Assembly (NCBI RefSeq): GCF_003428645.1
Contig: NZ_QVQH01000023.1
Span: 1-64,000, forward strand
Direction of reading: 5' to 3'
Source of the DNA: Geodermatophilus marinus
Lineage (GTDB): Bacteria > Actinomycetota > Actinomycetes > Mycobacteriales > Geodermatophilaceae
Length of the DNA: 64,000 nt
Both the position numbers and the translations under genes were made by a program. This document shows, piece by piece, positions 18,469 to 28,122 of the stretch; the stretch's first letter is position 1; each line of letters begins with the position of its first letter. The notes beneath the pieces were generated by a model. That model was not told the origin of the DNA. It saw nothing but the letters and a program-made list of their open reading frames with translations, and searched no databases.

Positions 18469-19050
18469 ATGAGCATCCTCGCTGCGGAGAGCCCCAACCC
18501 GCTCATCCCGCCGGTGGGCGAGATCATCATCGGCCTGATCGCCTTCGCGATCGTGCTGCTGGTGATGTTCAAGTTCGTCGCGCCGCGCTTCGAGCAGGTC
18601 TTCCGGGCCCGCCGGGAGGCCATCGAGGGTGGCATCGAGCGGGCCGAGGCCATGCAGGCCGAGGCCAAGGCGGCGCTGGAGCAGTACCGCGCGCAGCTGG
18701 CCGAGGCCCGCACCGAGGCCGCGCAGATCCGCGACCAGGCGCGGGCGGAGGGGCAGCAGATCCTCGAGGAGTTGCGCACCCAGGCCCAGGAGGAGTCGGC
18801 CCGCATCGTCGCCCGCGGCGAGGAGCAGCTGGCCGCCTCCCGGCAGTCGGTGGTCAACGAGCTGCGCGGGCAGATCGGCGCGCTGGCGGTCACGCTGGCC
18901 GGCCGCGTCGTGGGCGAGTCCCTCGAGGACGAGGCGCGGCGACGGGGGACCGTCGACCGCTTCCTCGACCAGCTGGACGGGATGGCCGCCGGCGGCTCGC
19001 CGGACGGCCGGACCGGCAGCTCCGTGTACGCCCCGGAGGGCGGTCGCTGA
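18469..19050 (+). CDS. atpF: ATP synthase subunit b
   Basis: A 193-residue peripheral-stalk protein. One N-terminal helix (VGEIIIGLIAFAIVLLVMFKF) is followed by a long charged coiled coil (residues 45-160, rich in Glu, Ala, Arg and Gln) and a short variable tail. The ATG has the ribosome-binding site CAGGGACA. Its TGA overlaps the ATG of atpH by one base. Confidence 0.96.
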   Translation: MSILAAESPNPLIPPVGEIIIGLIAFAIVLLVMFKFVAPRFEQVFRARREAIEGGIERAEAMQAEAKAALEQYRAQLAEARTEAAQIRDQARAEGQQILEELRTQAQEESARIVARGEEQLAASRQSVVNELRGQIGALAVTLAGRVVGESLEDEARRRGTVDRFLDQLDGMAAGGSPDGRTGSSVYAPEGGR

Positions 19051-19925
19051 TGGACGCCTCCAGCCGCGCGGCGCTCGCCCAGGCGCGCGAGCGCCTGGAC
19101 GAGCTGACGCGGCCGGCGTCGGGCCTGGTCGAGCGGACCCGCGACCGGCTCACCGGCCAGCCGTCGCGGGCGGTCACCGATGACGCGCTGTTCGGCCTGG
19201 CCGAGGAGCTCTTCTCGGTGGCGCGCCTGCTCGACGGGCACGTGTCGCTGCGCCGGGCCCTGTCCGACCCGGCGGTCACCCCGGCCGACCGCGCCGGCGT
19301 CGTCCGCCGGCTGCTGGGCGGCCGGGTGTCGGACACCGCGCTCGACCTCGTCGAGACGGTGGCCCGGCAGCGCTGGTCACGGCCGCTGGACCTGGTCGAG
19401 GCGACCGAGTCGCTGGCCACCGAGGCCGCGCTGGAGTCGGCCGAGAGCCGGGGCCAGCTGGAGGACGTGGAGGACGAGCTGTTCCGGTTCGGCCGGATCG
19501 TCGCCGGCGACCCCCGGCTCTCCCGGATCCTCGGCGACCGGACCGCGCCGGCCGAGGGCAAGGCCTCCCTCGTCGACGAGCTGCTGCACGGGCGCACGAC
19601 CCCGGTCACCGGGCTGCTGCTGCGCAACCGCCTGACCTCCCGGTCGGCGGGCACCGCGGAGGTCGTCGTCGAGCGGCTCTCCGAGACCGCGTCCCGCCGG
19701 CGCGGGCGCTCGGTCGCCTACGTGACGACCGCCGTGGCGCTCACCCCGGCGCAGGAGCGGCGGCTCGCCGACGTGCTCGGCCGCATCTACGGCCGGCAGA
19801 TGGGGCTGCAGGTGACCGTCGACCCCGCCGTCCTCGGCGGGCTGGTCATCCGCGTCGGTGACGAGGTCATCGACGGCAGCGTCGCCCACCGACTCGAGGC
19901 CGCCGGACGCCGGTTCGCCGGCTGA
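19050..19925 (+). CDS. atpH: ATP synthase subunit delta
   Basis: A 291-residue stalk protein linking b to the alpha crown. The C-terminal delta/OSCP signature is visible as [28 protein letters not shown]. It is about 100 residues longer than E. coli delta (177), as in many actinobacteria, where the N-terminal half carries extra helices; unlike mycobacteria there is no b-delta fusion, since atpF is separate. Confidence 0.95.
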   Translation: MDASSRAALAQARERLDELTRPASGLVERTRDRLTGQPSRAVTDDALFGLAEELFSVARLLDGHVSLRRALSDPAVTPADRAGVVRRLLGGRVSDTALDLVETVARQRWSRPLDLVEATESLATEAALESAESRGQLEDVEDELFRFGRIVAGDPRLSRILGDRTAPAEGKASLVDELLHGRTTPVTGLLLRNRLTSRSAGTAEVVVERLSETASRRRGRSVAYVTTAVALTPAQERRLADVLGRIYGRQMGLQVTVDPAVLGGLVIRVGDEVIDGSVAHRLEAAGRRFAG

Positions 19926-19969
19926 CCGCCTCCCACACCGACCGCACCCGCAGGGAAGAGGACCCACAC

Positions 19970-21607
19970 ATGGCCGAGCTGACGATCTCCGCCGACGAGA
20001 TCCGCAGTGCCATCCAGAACTACGTCACCGGATACTCCCCGGACGTCTCCCGGGAGGAGGTCGGGATCGTCACCGAGGCCGGTGACGGCATCGCCCGCGT
20101 CGAGGGCCTGCCCTCGGTCATGACCAACGAGCTGCTCGAGTTCGAGAGCGGCGTGCGCGGCCTGGCGCTGAACCTCGACGTGCGCGAGGTCGGGGTCGTC
20201 ATCCTCGGTGACTTCGCCGGCATCGAGGAGGGCCAGCAGGTCCGCCGCACCGGGGAGGTCCTCTCCGTGCCGGTCGGCGACGGCTACCTCGGCCGGGTCG
20301 TGGACCCGCTGGGCAACCCCATCGACGGGGCCGGCCCGATCGAGACCACCGGGCGCCGCGCGCTGGAGCTGCAGGCGCCCACCGTCGTGCAGCGGCAGTC
20401 GGTGCACGAGCCGATGCAGACCGGCATCAAGGCCATCGACGCCATGACCCCGATCGGCCGCGGCCAGCGGCAGCTGGTCATCGGTGACCGGCAGACCGGC
20501 AAGACCGCGATCGTCACCGACACGATCATCAACCAGAAGACGGCCTGGGCCACCGGGGACCCGTCCCAGCAGGTGCGCTGCATCTACGTCGCGGTCGGTC
20601 AGAAGGGCTCGACCATCGCCGCCATCCGCGCCTCGCTCGAGGAGGCCGGCGCGATGGAGTACACCACCATCGTCGCCGCCCCCGCGTCCGAGGCCGCCGG
20701 CTTCAAGTACATCGCCCCCTACACCGGGTCGGCCATCGGCCAGCACTGGATGTACGAGGGCAAGCACGTCCTCATCGTGTTCGACGACCTGTCCAAGCAG
20801 GCCGAGGCCTACCGCGCGGTCTCCCTGCTGCTGCGCCGCCCGCCGGGCCGCGAGGCCTACCCGGGCGACGTCTTCTACCTCCACTCCCGGCTGCTGGAGC
20901 GCTGCGCCAAGCTCTCCGACGAGCTCGGCGCGGGCTCGATGACCGGCCTGCCGCTCATCGAGACCAAGGGCAACGACGTGTCGGCCTACATCCCGACCAA
21001 CGTCATCTCCATCACCGACGGGCAGATCTTCCTCGAGACCGGTCTGTTCAACTCCGGTGTCCGCCCGGCCATCAACGTCGGCATCTCGGTGTCCCGCGTC
21101 GGTGGCTCCGCGCAGATCAAGGCCATGAAGTCGGTCGCCGGCCGGCTCCGGCTGGACCTCGCGCAGTACCGCGAGCTCGAGGCCTTCGCGTCGTTCTCCT
21201 CCGACCTGGACGCCTCCAGCCGGGCGACGCTCGAGCGCGGGCAGCGGCTGGTGGAGCTGCTCAAGCAGGGCCAGTACCAGCCCTACCCGGTGGAGCGCGA
21301 GGTCGTCTCGATCTGGCTGGGCACCACCGGCAAGCTCGACCGCGTGCCGGTGCCCGAGGTCCGTCGCTTCGAGCAGGAGTTCCTCGACTTCGTCGGCCGC
21401 AGCCACAACGGCGTCTACGACGGGATCCGGCAGAGCAAGGCGCTCGGCGACGACGCCGTCCGCGGGCTCGAGGCGGCCGTCGAGGAGTTCTACGGCCAGT
21501 TCCAGCTCTCCGACGGCGGCACGCTGCGGGTCAACGAGCCCGAGGCCGAGGCCATGGACGCGTCCGAGCGCGGCCAGGAGCGCGTCCAGGTCAAGCGGAG
21601 CGCCTGA
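19970..21607 (+). CDS. atpA: ATP synthase subunit alpha
   Basis: A 545-residue F1 subunit with a non-catalytic nucleotide site. The P-loop is [13 protein letters not shown], the family signature [17 protein letters not shown] is near residue 363, and the N-terminal beta-barrel includes [19 protein letters not shown]. The C-terminal extension of about 30 charged residues resembles the actinobacterial alpha tail that restrains ATP hydrolysis in mycobacteria; whether it does so here is unknown. The ATG follows AGGGAAGAGG. Confidence 0.98.
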   Translation: MAELTISADEIRSAIQNYVTGYSPDVSREEVGIVTEAGDGIARVEGLPSVMTNELLEFESGVRGLALNLDVREVGVVILGDFAGIEEGQQVRRTGEVLSVPVGDGYLGRVVDPLGNPIDGAGPIETTGRRALELQAPTVVQRQSVHEPMQTGIKAIDAMTPIGRGQRQLVIGDRQTGKTAIVTDTIINQKTAWATGDPSQQVRCIYVAVGQKGSTIAAIRASLEEAGAMEYTTIVAAPASEAAGFKYIAPYTGSAIGQHWMYEGKHVLIVFDDLSKQAEAYRAVSLLLRRPPGREAYPGDVFYLHSRLLERCAKLSDELGAGSMTGLPLIETKGNDVSAYIPTNVISITDGQIFLETGLFNSGVRPAINVGISVSRVGGSAQIKAMKSVAGRLRLDLAQYRELEAFASFSSDLDASSRATLERGQRLVELLKQGQYQPYPVEREVVSIWLGTTGKLDRVPVPEVRRFEQEFLDFVGRSHNGVYDGIRQSKALGDDAVRGLEAAVEEFYGQFQLSDGGTLRVNEPEAEAMDASERGQERVQVKRSA

Positions 21608-21608
21608 C

Positions 21609-22583
21609 GTGGCCGGCAACCTCCGCGCGCTGCGGCGCCGCATCCGCTCCACGCAGTCGACGAAGAAGATCTTCTCGGCCCAGGAGCTGATCGCCGGTGC
21701 CCGCATCGTGCGCGCCCAGGCCCGGGTGGAGGCGTCCAAGCCCTACGCGCGGGAGATCACCCGGGTGCTCTCCGCGCTGGCCGGCTCGGCGTCGCTGGAC
21801 CACCCGCTGCTGACCGAGCGGGAGAACCCGCGCCGGGCGGCGGTGCTCGTCATCACCTCCGACCGCGGGTTCGCCGGCTCCTACAACGTCAACGTCCTGC
21901 GGCGCACCGAGGAGCTGCTCTCCCTACTGCGGCAGGAGGGCAAGGAGCCGCTGCTCTACGTCGTCGGCCGGAAGGGGGAGACCTACTACTCCTTCCGCGA
22001 CCGGCCGATGGTGGACACCTTCACCGGCTTCTCCGAGCAGCCGTCCTACCCCGACGCCCAGCGGGTGGGGGAGGAGCTCATCGCCGCCTTCACGGCAGGC
22101 CTGGACGACGAGGGGGACGGCGCGGGCGCCGACGGCGTGCTCGGCGTGGACGAGCTGCACATCGTCTACACCGAGTTCCGGTCGCTGCTGGCGCAGGTCC
22201 CGGTCGCCCGGCGGATGGCCCCGCTGGAGGTCGAGGAGGTCGAGGAGTTCGACTACGAGCGGGAGGACCGCGAGCACGGGGTCACCGGCGGTGACACCGG
22301 CGTCCCGACGTCCTACGAGTTCGAGCCCTCGCCCGACGCGCTGCTGGACGCGCTGCTGCCGAAGTACGTGACCACCCGCATCTACGCGGCGATGCTCGAG
22401 GCCGCGGCCTCGGAGTCGGCGTCGCGGCGGCGGGCGATGAAGTCGGCGTCGGACAACGCCGAGGAGCTGGCGAAGAACCTCTCCCGGCAGGCCAACCAGA
22501 TCCGCCAGGCCGACATCACCCAGGAGATCAGCGAGATCGTCGGCGGCGCCGACGCGCTCGTGGCCGCCGGCGCCGGCGACTGA
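21609..22583 (+). CDS. atpG: ATP synthase subunit gamma
   Basis: A 324-residue central rotor shaft. N-terminal helix [21 protein letters not shown] and C-terminal helix [34 protein letters not shown] (the family signature region) form the coiled coil. The middle includes an acidic loop ([17 protein letters not shown], about residues 206-222) longer than in E. coli, like the extra gamma loop of actinobacteria. GTG start one base after the atpA stop. Confidence 0.97.
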   Translation: MAGNLRALRRRIRSTQSTKKIFSAQELIAGARIVRAQARVEASKPYAREITRVLSALAGSASLDHPLLTERENPRRAAVLVITSDRGFAGSYNVNVLRRTEELLSLLRQEGKEPLLYVVGRKGETYYSFRDRPMVDTFTGFSEQPSYPDAQRVGEELIAAFTAGLDDEGDGAGADGVLGVDELHIVYTEFRSLLAQVPVARRMAPLEVEEVEEFDYEREDREHGVTGGDTGVPTSYEFEPSPDALLDALLPKYVTTRIYAAMLEAAASESASRRRAMKSASDNAEELAKNLSRQANQIRQADITQEISEIVGGADALVAAGAGD

Positions 22584-24089
<1,506 letters not shown>

Positions 24090-24090
24090 A

Positions 24091-24146
24091 GGACCACCCT
24101 TCCCCCGCGCCTCGCTCCGCTCGGCGCGGGACCCTGAAGGGTGGCC
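24091..24146 (+). repeat. Dispersed intergenic palindromic element
   Basis: Starts one base after the atpD stop codon. The arms GGACCACCCTTC and GAAGGGTGGCC are complementary and enclose a CTCGCTCCGCTCGGCGCGG core, a variant of the element found after other genes in the window. Confidence 0.7.
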
Positions 24147-24160
24147 GCCCGGCGTCACTG

Positions 24161-24191
24161 CGGCCGGGCTCCCGTCACGGGAGCCCGGCCG
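24161..24191 (+). terminator. Perfect 14-bp hairpin between atpD and atpC
   Basis: CGGCCGGGCTCCCG (24161-24174), loop TCA, exact reverse complement (24178-24191), then TTGCC. One of the strongest hairpins in the window, suggesting that the main atp transcript ends here and that atpC depends on a downstream promoter or on read-through. Confidence 0.75.
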
Positions 24192-24355
24192 TTGCCGTGC
24201 CCGGGCCCACGCCCGTCGCCATGTCTGGATCCGGGGCACGCGGGTATCACGATGCGGCCACGGGACTGGTCACGTCGGCTCAAGAGCGGGATGCTCGTGA
24301 CCGATGTGACTCGTGGTGCAGAAGTGGCCAGCAGAGGTCGGGCAGGGAGACCACG

Positions 24356-24532
24356 GTGGACGGTGTTGCGGGGGCGCGCAGGGACCTCGACTGGAGCTGG
24401 CCTCCGTCGGCCGGCATCCCCTACGTCGAGGGCCGCCAGTACGTGACCGAGGAGTGGGCCCCGTCGTCCACCGTCCGCCGACCGTGGCTGCGGGTCGGCC
24501 GCTGGACCCTGCTCTACCGCCGGGCGCACTGA
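24356..24532 (+). CDS. Small hypothetical protein between atpD and atpC
   Basis: A 58-codon frame that I do not recognise. GTG 24356 is preceded by CAGGGAGACCACG, a good Shine-Dalgarno at a 7-nt spacing. The product is rich in Trp, Tyr and Arg (for example LDWSWPPSAGIPYVEGRQY and RRPWLRVGRWTLLYRRAH) with no hydrophobic helix and no signal peptide. Aromatic and proline content is unlike random translation of GC-rich DNA, where Ala, Arg and Gly dominate. It lies after a strong hairpin, so it may be the first gene of a unit with atpC. A role in the ATP synthase is only a guess from position. Confidence 0.55.
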   Translation: MDGVAGARRDLDWSWPPSAGIPYVEGRQYVTEEWAPSSTVRRPWLRVGRWTLLYRRAH

Positions 24533-24671
24533 CCCTCCAGGCCGGCAGGTCACCCGTCCGAGTGGCGCGGGGCCGGCCGGGGGCGCCGGTTACAGTGGGT
24601 CCGATCCGTCGCCGTGTCCTCCGGGACGCCGGTGACCCGAGCACCGTCCCGTCCGGACCCCGAGGAGTGTC

Positions 24672-25058
24672 GTGGCGACCCTGCAGGTCGAGTTGGTGGC
24701 CGTGGAGCGGATGATCTGGTCCGGCGAGGCCAGCATGGTCATCGCACGGACGACGGAGGGCGAGCTGGGGGTGTTGCCCGGGCACGCGCCGCTGCTGGGC
24801 GAGCTGGCCCCCGGCGGGGTCGTGACCATCCGCACCACGGAGGGCGAGGACCTCGTGGTGGCCGCGCACGGCGGCTTCCTCTCGGTCACCGACCGGGGCG
24901 TCTCGATCCTGGCCGAGACCGCGGAGATCGCCTCGGAGATCGACGTCGAGCGGGCCCGCGAGGCCCTGCGCCGCGCCGAGGGCGGTGACGACGCGGAGTC
25001 CCTGGCCGCCGCCCGCCGTGCACAGGGGCGCCTGCGCGCCGCCGGTCAGGACGCCTGA
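24672..25058 (+). CDS. atpC: ATP synthase subunit epsilon
   Basis: A 128-residue F1 subunit of the rotor. The N-terminal beta-sandwich contains [22 protein letters not shown] and [19 protein letters not shown], the family signature; the C-terminal part is a helical region ([18 protein letters not shown]) shorter than in E. coli, as in mycobacteria. GTG start after GAGGAGTGTC. It is separated from atpD by a hairpin and a small ORF. Confidence 0.95.
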   Translation: MATLQVELVAVERMIWSGEASMVIARTTEGELGVLPGHAPLLGELAPGGVVTIRTTEGEDLVVAAHGGFLSVTDRGVSILAETAEIASEIDVERAREALRRAEGGDDAESLAAARRAQGRLRAAGQDA

Positions 25059-25100
25059 GCCCGGGGACCGGCTCCTCCCGATGCAGCACCGGGCCGCGGC

Positions 25101-25502
25101 GTGACGACCGTCTGGCTGGTGCTGGGCGTCACCGTCGTGGTGACCGTCGTGGTCGCCTTCCTGCTGCGCCGGCGGTTCCTGCTCTCCGGGCTCGGCGCGG
25201 TCACCATGTGGCTGCGCCCCGCCGGGTCCCCGCGCTGGTCGCTGGGCGTGGCCTGGTACGGCGGTGACGCGCTGCTCTGGTACCGGGCCCTCTCCCTCTC
25301 GGTGCGCCCCCAGCAGCGGCTGTGCCGCGCCGAGTTCCGGGTCGAGGGCCGGCGACCGGCGGACGCCGACGACGCCGCGCTGCCCGCCGACCTCGTCGTC
25401 CTCAGCTGCGCCACGGCCGCGGGCCCGCGGGAGCTGGCCATGGAGCCCTCGACGGTGACCGGCTTCCTGTCCTGGGTGGAGTCCGCGCCGCCGATCCGCT
25501 GA
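25101..25502 (+). CDS. DUF2550 family membrane protein
   Basis: A 133-residue protein with one N-terminal helix (VWLVLGVTVVVTVVVAFLL) and a cytoplasmic or surface domain containing WSLGVAWYGGDALLWYRALSLSVRPQQ, the DUF2550 hallmark. The family is found downstream of atpC throughout actinobacteria; no function is established. The IS at 25504 is inserted at its TGA stop, and the 5-bp target duplication CTGAA keeps the last codons and the stop intact. Confidence 0.9.
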   Translation: MTTVWLVLGVTVVVTVVVAFLLRRRFLLSGLGAVTMWLRPAGSPRWSLGVAWYGGDALLWYRALSLSVRPQQRLCRAEFRVEGRRPADADDAALPADLVVLSCATAAGPRELAMEPSTVTGFLSWVESAPPIR

Positions 25503-25643
25503 ACCTCGATCCACCGTCGATCTTGGTGGGGTCGGTGGAGCGCTGAGGTGATCTTGGTTGTCTGATCCGGGCGTGGAACAGCCGCCGGTCGGTCCGGCTG
25601 TTCCACTGTCGTCTCCGGTCGGGCCCGGTGGGCGGTGGTCGGG

Positions 25644-27041
25644 TCAGGCCGCTGCTGGTGGTCCGCCGGTGGCGTCGAACAGCTGAGTCCAGGCGTGTTC
25701 CCAGGGCCAGTCGCGGGGCAGGTGCAGGCGCAGCCGGCGGGCGGAGCGGGCGAGTCGCGCCGGCACGGCGATCAGCTGGGCGCGGATGGTGCCGGTGGTC
25801 GCCTTCGCGTGGAAGGCCGAGGCCAGGGCGCCGGCGGCGCGGGTGAGGTTGAACGCCATTGCGGCGAGCACCAGCCAGGCGGAGTTCGCGGCGAACGACC
25901 CCGACGGCAGGTGGGCCAGCGGCCCGGCCTTGAGGTCGGCGTGGACCTGCTCGATGACCGCGTGCTGCCGGTGGGTGGTCTCGGCGGCGAGCATCGGCTC
26001 GGGTGAGTCGGTGAACACCGCGTGGTGGCGGTGGGCGGCGAACAGCTCGCCCTGCCCGGTCGGCACCGAGGCGGGGTTGAGCCGGCGGACCCGGCGGACG
26101 ATCAGCCGCGCGGTCACATGATCGGCCTTGCGGCGGGAGGTGAACGCGGTGAACGAGGTCTCGGCGACCTCGGCGTCGGAGATCCAGCACTGCTCTTGCT
26201 CGTCCCAGACCGCCTGCGGATAGCGGATCGGCGTCCAGGCCTCGGGGTCGATGGCGGCGATCGCCTTGCGCACCGCGGCGTCCATCCGCGCGGTGATCGA
26301 GAACCGGGCCCCGCCGCGGCGGGCGGCGGCGATGACGGCGTGGCCGTAGAACGCCGAGTCCCCGCGCAGCAGCACCAGCCCGCTGCGGTCCGGGCCGCCG
26401 GCGCCGACCGCCCGGGCGGTGCCCAGCGCCTCGGCCACCAGGTGCTGCGCGCCGCGGGCGGACTTGACCGCCCCCCGCCGCAGCCGGGCGGCGCCGATCA
26501 CCGGCGCCGCGGTCGGGGTGGAGATGGTGGCCAACAGCGCGTTCAACCCTTTGATCTTGGTGTAGCCGTAGCCGGCGCCCTGCTTGGCGTAGCCGTGGGT
26601 CTGGCGCATCGTGTCGTCCAGGTCCAGGAAGGTGACCCGGTTGGCGCCGGGCAGCAACGGCGTGGCCGCGACCAGCGACGTCAACAGCGCCGCGGCGATC
26701 GAGTCCAGCTGGCGGACGTGGCCGAAGGTGAACGCCCGCAGGAACGTGCCCAGCGTCGACGGGGCCCGGATCCCGGTGAACAACCGGCCCATGCCGCCGT
26801 GGCGCAGCAGATCCATGTCGGTGATCGAGTCCGCGCCGGCGACCATCCCGGCCACCAGCGCCGGCACCTTGATCGCCGCGTTCACCCCGCCGATGGCCTT
26901 GAGCGTCAGCTTCTCGGCGACCAGGTCACCCAGCTGGCAGGACTGCGCGAGCGCGAGCACCGGAGCCAGCCCGCCGACCGACACGAGGTTGGGGTCATCG
27001 AACGACGCCGACAGCGCCGGTGAGCCGTGAGACAGTCGCAT
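25644..27041 (-). CDS. IS1380-family DDE transposase
   Basis: A 465-residue transposase. The likely catalytic triad is Asp in TFLDLDDTMRQTHGYAKQG, Asp in LLRGDSAFYGHAVI and Glu in HAVIEQVHADLKAGPLAHL, in the order and spacing usual for the family. KQGAGYGYTKIKGLNALLAT is another IS1380-group signature. The start at 27041 (MRLSHGSP) is preceded by a region able to form a 15-bp hairpin. Full length, no frameshift. Confidence 0.95.
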   Translation of the reverse strand: MRLSHGSPALSASFDDPNLVSVGGLAPVLALAQSCQLGDLVAEKLTLKAIGGVNAAIKVPALVAGMVAGADSITDMDLLRHGGMGRLFTGIRAPSTLGTFLRAFTFGHVRQLDSIAAALLTSLVAATPLLPGANRVTFLDLDDTMRQTHGYAKQGAGYGYTKIKGLNALLATISTPTAAPVIGAARLRRGAVKSARGAQHLVAEALGTARAVGAGGPDRSGLVLLRGDSAFYGHAVIAAARRGGARFSITARMDAAVRKAIAAIDPEAWTPIRYPQAVWDEQEQCWISDAEVAETSFTAFTSRRKADHVTARLIVRRVRRLNPASVPTGQGELFAAHRHHAVFTDSPEPMLAAETTHRQHAVIEQVHADLKAGPLAHLPSGSFAANSAWLVLAAMAFNLTRAAGALASAFHAKATTGTIRAQLIAVPARLARSARRLRLHLPRDWPWEHAWTQLFDATGGPPAAA

Positions 27042-27044
27042 CCA

Positions 27045-27116
27045 GCGGATGCCCTTCTGCGCGGATGGATCAAGCCCTAGACAAGCCAGATCCTCCCTGC
27101 TCAGAAGGGCATCCGC
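27045..27116 (-). promoter_or_regulatory. Inverted repeat in the transposase leader
   Basis: GCGGATGCCCTTCTG (27045-27059) and its exact reverse complement (27102-27116) flank a 42-nt loop immediately upstream of the transposase start. Folding would place the start region at the base of a stem and could limit translation, including of read-in transcripts, as in other insertion sequences. The same arms, slightly diverged, occur in the partial copy (9-23 and 66-80). Confidence 0.5.
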
Positions 27117-27171
27117 GTAGTCACACCTTTCAACCGCTCACCATTCCGGCGGTGGATCGAGGCTGAAGCAA

Positions 27172-27367
27172 GGACCCCCTCCTCCCCACCCCTCGCAGGC
27201 TCGGGGCGGTGCCCGGGAGGGGACCCCCTCCTCCCCACCCCTCGCAGGCTCGGGGCGGTGCCCGGGAGGGGGCCGCCTCCTCCCCACCCCTCGCAGGCTC
27301 GGGGCGGTGCCCGGGAGGGGGCCGCCTCCTCCCCACCCCTCGCAGGCTCGGGGCGGTGCCCGGGAGG
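27172..27367 (+). repeat. Tandem array, four 49-bp units
   Basis: Units start at 27172, 27221, 27270 and 27319. Each reads GGACCCCCTCCTCCCC or GGGCCGCCTCCTCCCC, then ACCCCTCGCAGGCTCGGGG, then CGGTGCCCGGGAGG; units differ only in the first few bases. The unit is a version of the dispersed intergenic element. Before the IS arrived, the array lay between the convergent DUF2550 and pduO genes. Confidence 0.95.
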
Positions 27368-27376
27368 GGCCGGCGC

Positions 27377-27991
27377 TCAGCCCTCGGTGGCCTCGCGGGC
27401 GGCGCGCTGGGCGTGCACCCCGCTGTGCGCGCCGGGCTCCCACAGCAAGTCGCCGCCCGGGTTGGCCACCCGGGCGAGGATGAACAGCAGGTCCGACAGC
27501 CGGTTGAGGTAGCGCGCGGTCTCGACGTTGGTGCCGTCCGCGTCGGCGGCCACCAGGGCCCACACGCTGCGTTCGGCCCGGCGGGTGACCACCCGGGCCT
27601 GGTGCAGCAGGGCGGCCAGCGGCGTCCCCCCGGGCAGGATGAAGCTGGTCAGCTTCGGCAGCGTCTCGTTGTACCGGTCGCAGGCGGCCTCGAGCCGCTC
27701 GGTGTAGGCCTCGGTGACCCGCAGCGGCGGGAAGGCCGGGTCGACCACCACGGGGGTGCACAGGTCGGCGCCGACGTCGAAGAGGTCGTTCTGCACGCTG
27801 CGCAGCAGCCCCACCAGCTCGTCGGTGGGGGAGCCCAGGGCCAGCGCCAGGCCGAGCACGCTGTTGGCCTCGTCGACGTCGGCGTAGGCGACCAGCCGCG
27901 GGTCGGTCTTCGTCACCCGGCTCATGTCGCCGAGGTGCGTCTCGCCGGCGTCACCGGTCTTCGTGTAGATGCGGGTCAGCCGGACGGTCAT
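27377..27991 (-). CDS. pduO: Cob(I)yrinic acid a,c-diamide / cobalamin adenosyltransferase, PduO type
   Basis: A 204-residue trimeric enzyme that transfers the adenosyl group of ATP to cob(I)alamin, making coenzyme B12. The ATP-binding N-terminus is IYTKTGDAGETHLGDMSRV, and the signature RRAERSVWALV, NVETARYLNRLSDLLFILAR (RNRLSD-type motif) is complete. The product is the cofactor of the ecm mutase encoded 2 kb away. A TAGGCT box on the minus strand (27999-28004) lies 7 nt before the ATG, so the transcript may be leaderless. Confidence 0.95.
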   Translation of the reverse strand: MTVRLTRIYTKTGDAGETHLGDMSRVTKTDPRLVAYADVDEANSVLGLALALGSPTDELVGLLRSVQNDLFDVGADLCTPVVVDPAFPPLRVTEAYTERLEAACDRYNETLPKLTSFILPGGTPLAALLHQARVVTRRAERSVWALVAADADGTNVETARYLNRLSDLLFILARVANPGGDLLWEPGAHSGVHAQRAAREATEG

Positions 27992-28007
27992 GCCCGCGAG
28001 CCTAGAA

Positions 28008-28107
28008 GGACCGCGGTTCCCCCCACCGCTCGCGGGCTCGCGGCGGGACCCTGGACCGAGGCCGTACGACCGCTCGCAGGCTCGCGGCGGGGCCCTGCAG
28101 CGGGGCC
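28008..28107 (+). repeat. Two copies of the dispersed palindromic element between pduO and murA
   Basis: First copy 28008-28063 with core CACCGCTCGCGGGCTCGCGG; second 28064-28107 with core CCGCTCGCAGGCTCGCGG and end CCCTGCAGCGGGGCC. This is the one clear case where the element lies between divergent gene starts and not after a stop codon. Confidence 0.7.
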
Positions 28108-28110
28108 TCG

Positions 28111-28116
28111 TAGGGT
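28111..28116 (+). promoter_or_regulatory. Putative -10 box for leaderless murA transcript
   Basis: TAGGGT lies 6 nt before the GTG start of murA, the same geometry as at argS and glgP. No ribosome-binding site is visible upstream of the GTG. Confidence 0.45.
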
Positions 28117-28122
28117 GGGCCG

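Larger units (their letters stand above)
25504..27162 (-). mobile_element. Complete IS1380-family insertion sequence
   Basis: A 1659-bp element bounded by 13-bp perfect terminal inverted repeats: CCTCGATCCACCG at 25504-25516 and its reverse complement at 27150-27162. Both sides are flanked by CTGAA (25499-25503 and 27163-27167), a 5-bp target duplication. It encodes one transposase on the minus strand. Intact ends, clean duplication and an uninterrupted gene suggest a recent and possibly active insertion. It separates the DUF2550 gene from pduO. Confidence 0.95.

Noticed and set aside
27172-27367. Tandem array considered as a CRISPR array
   Set aside because: Units are directly adjacent with no unique spacers, and no cas gene is present. 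The same reasoning applies to 50369-50577.
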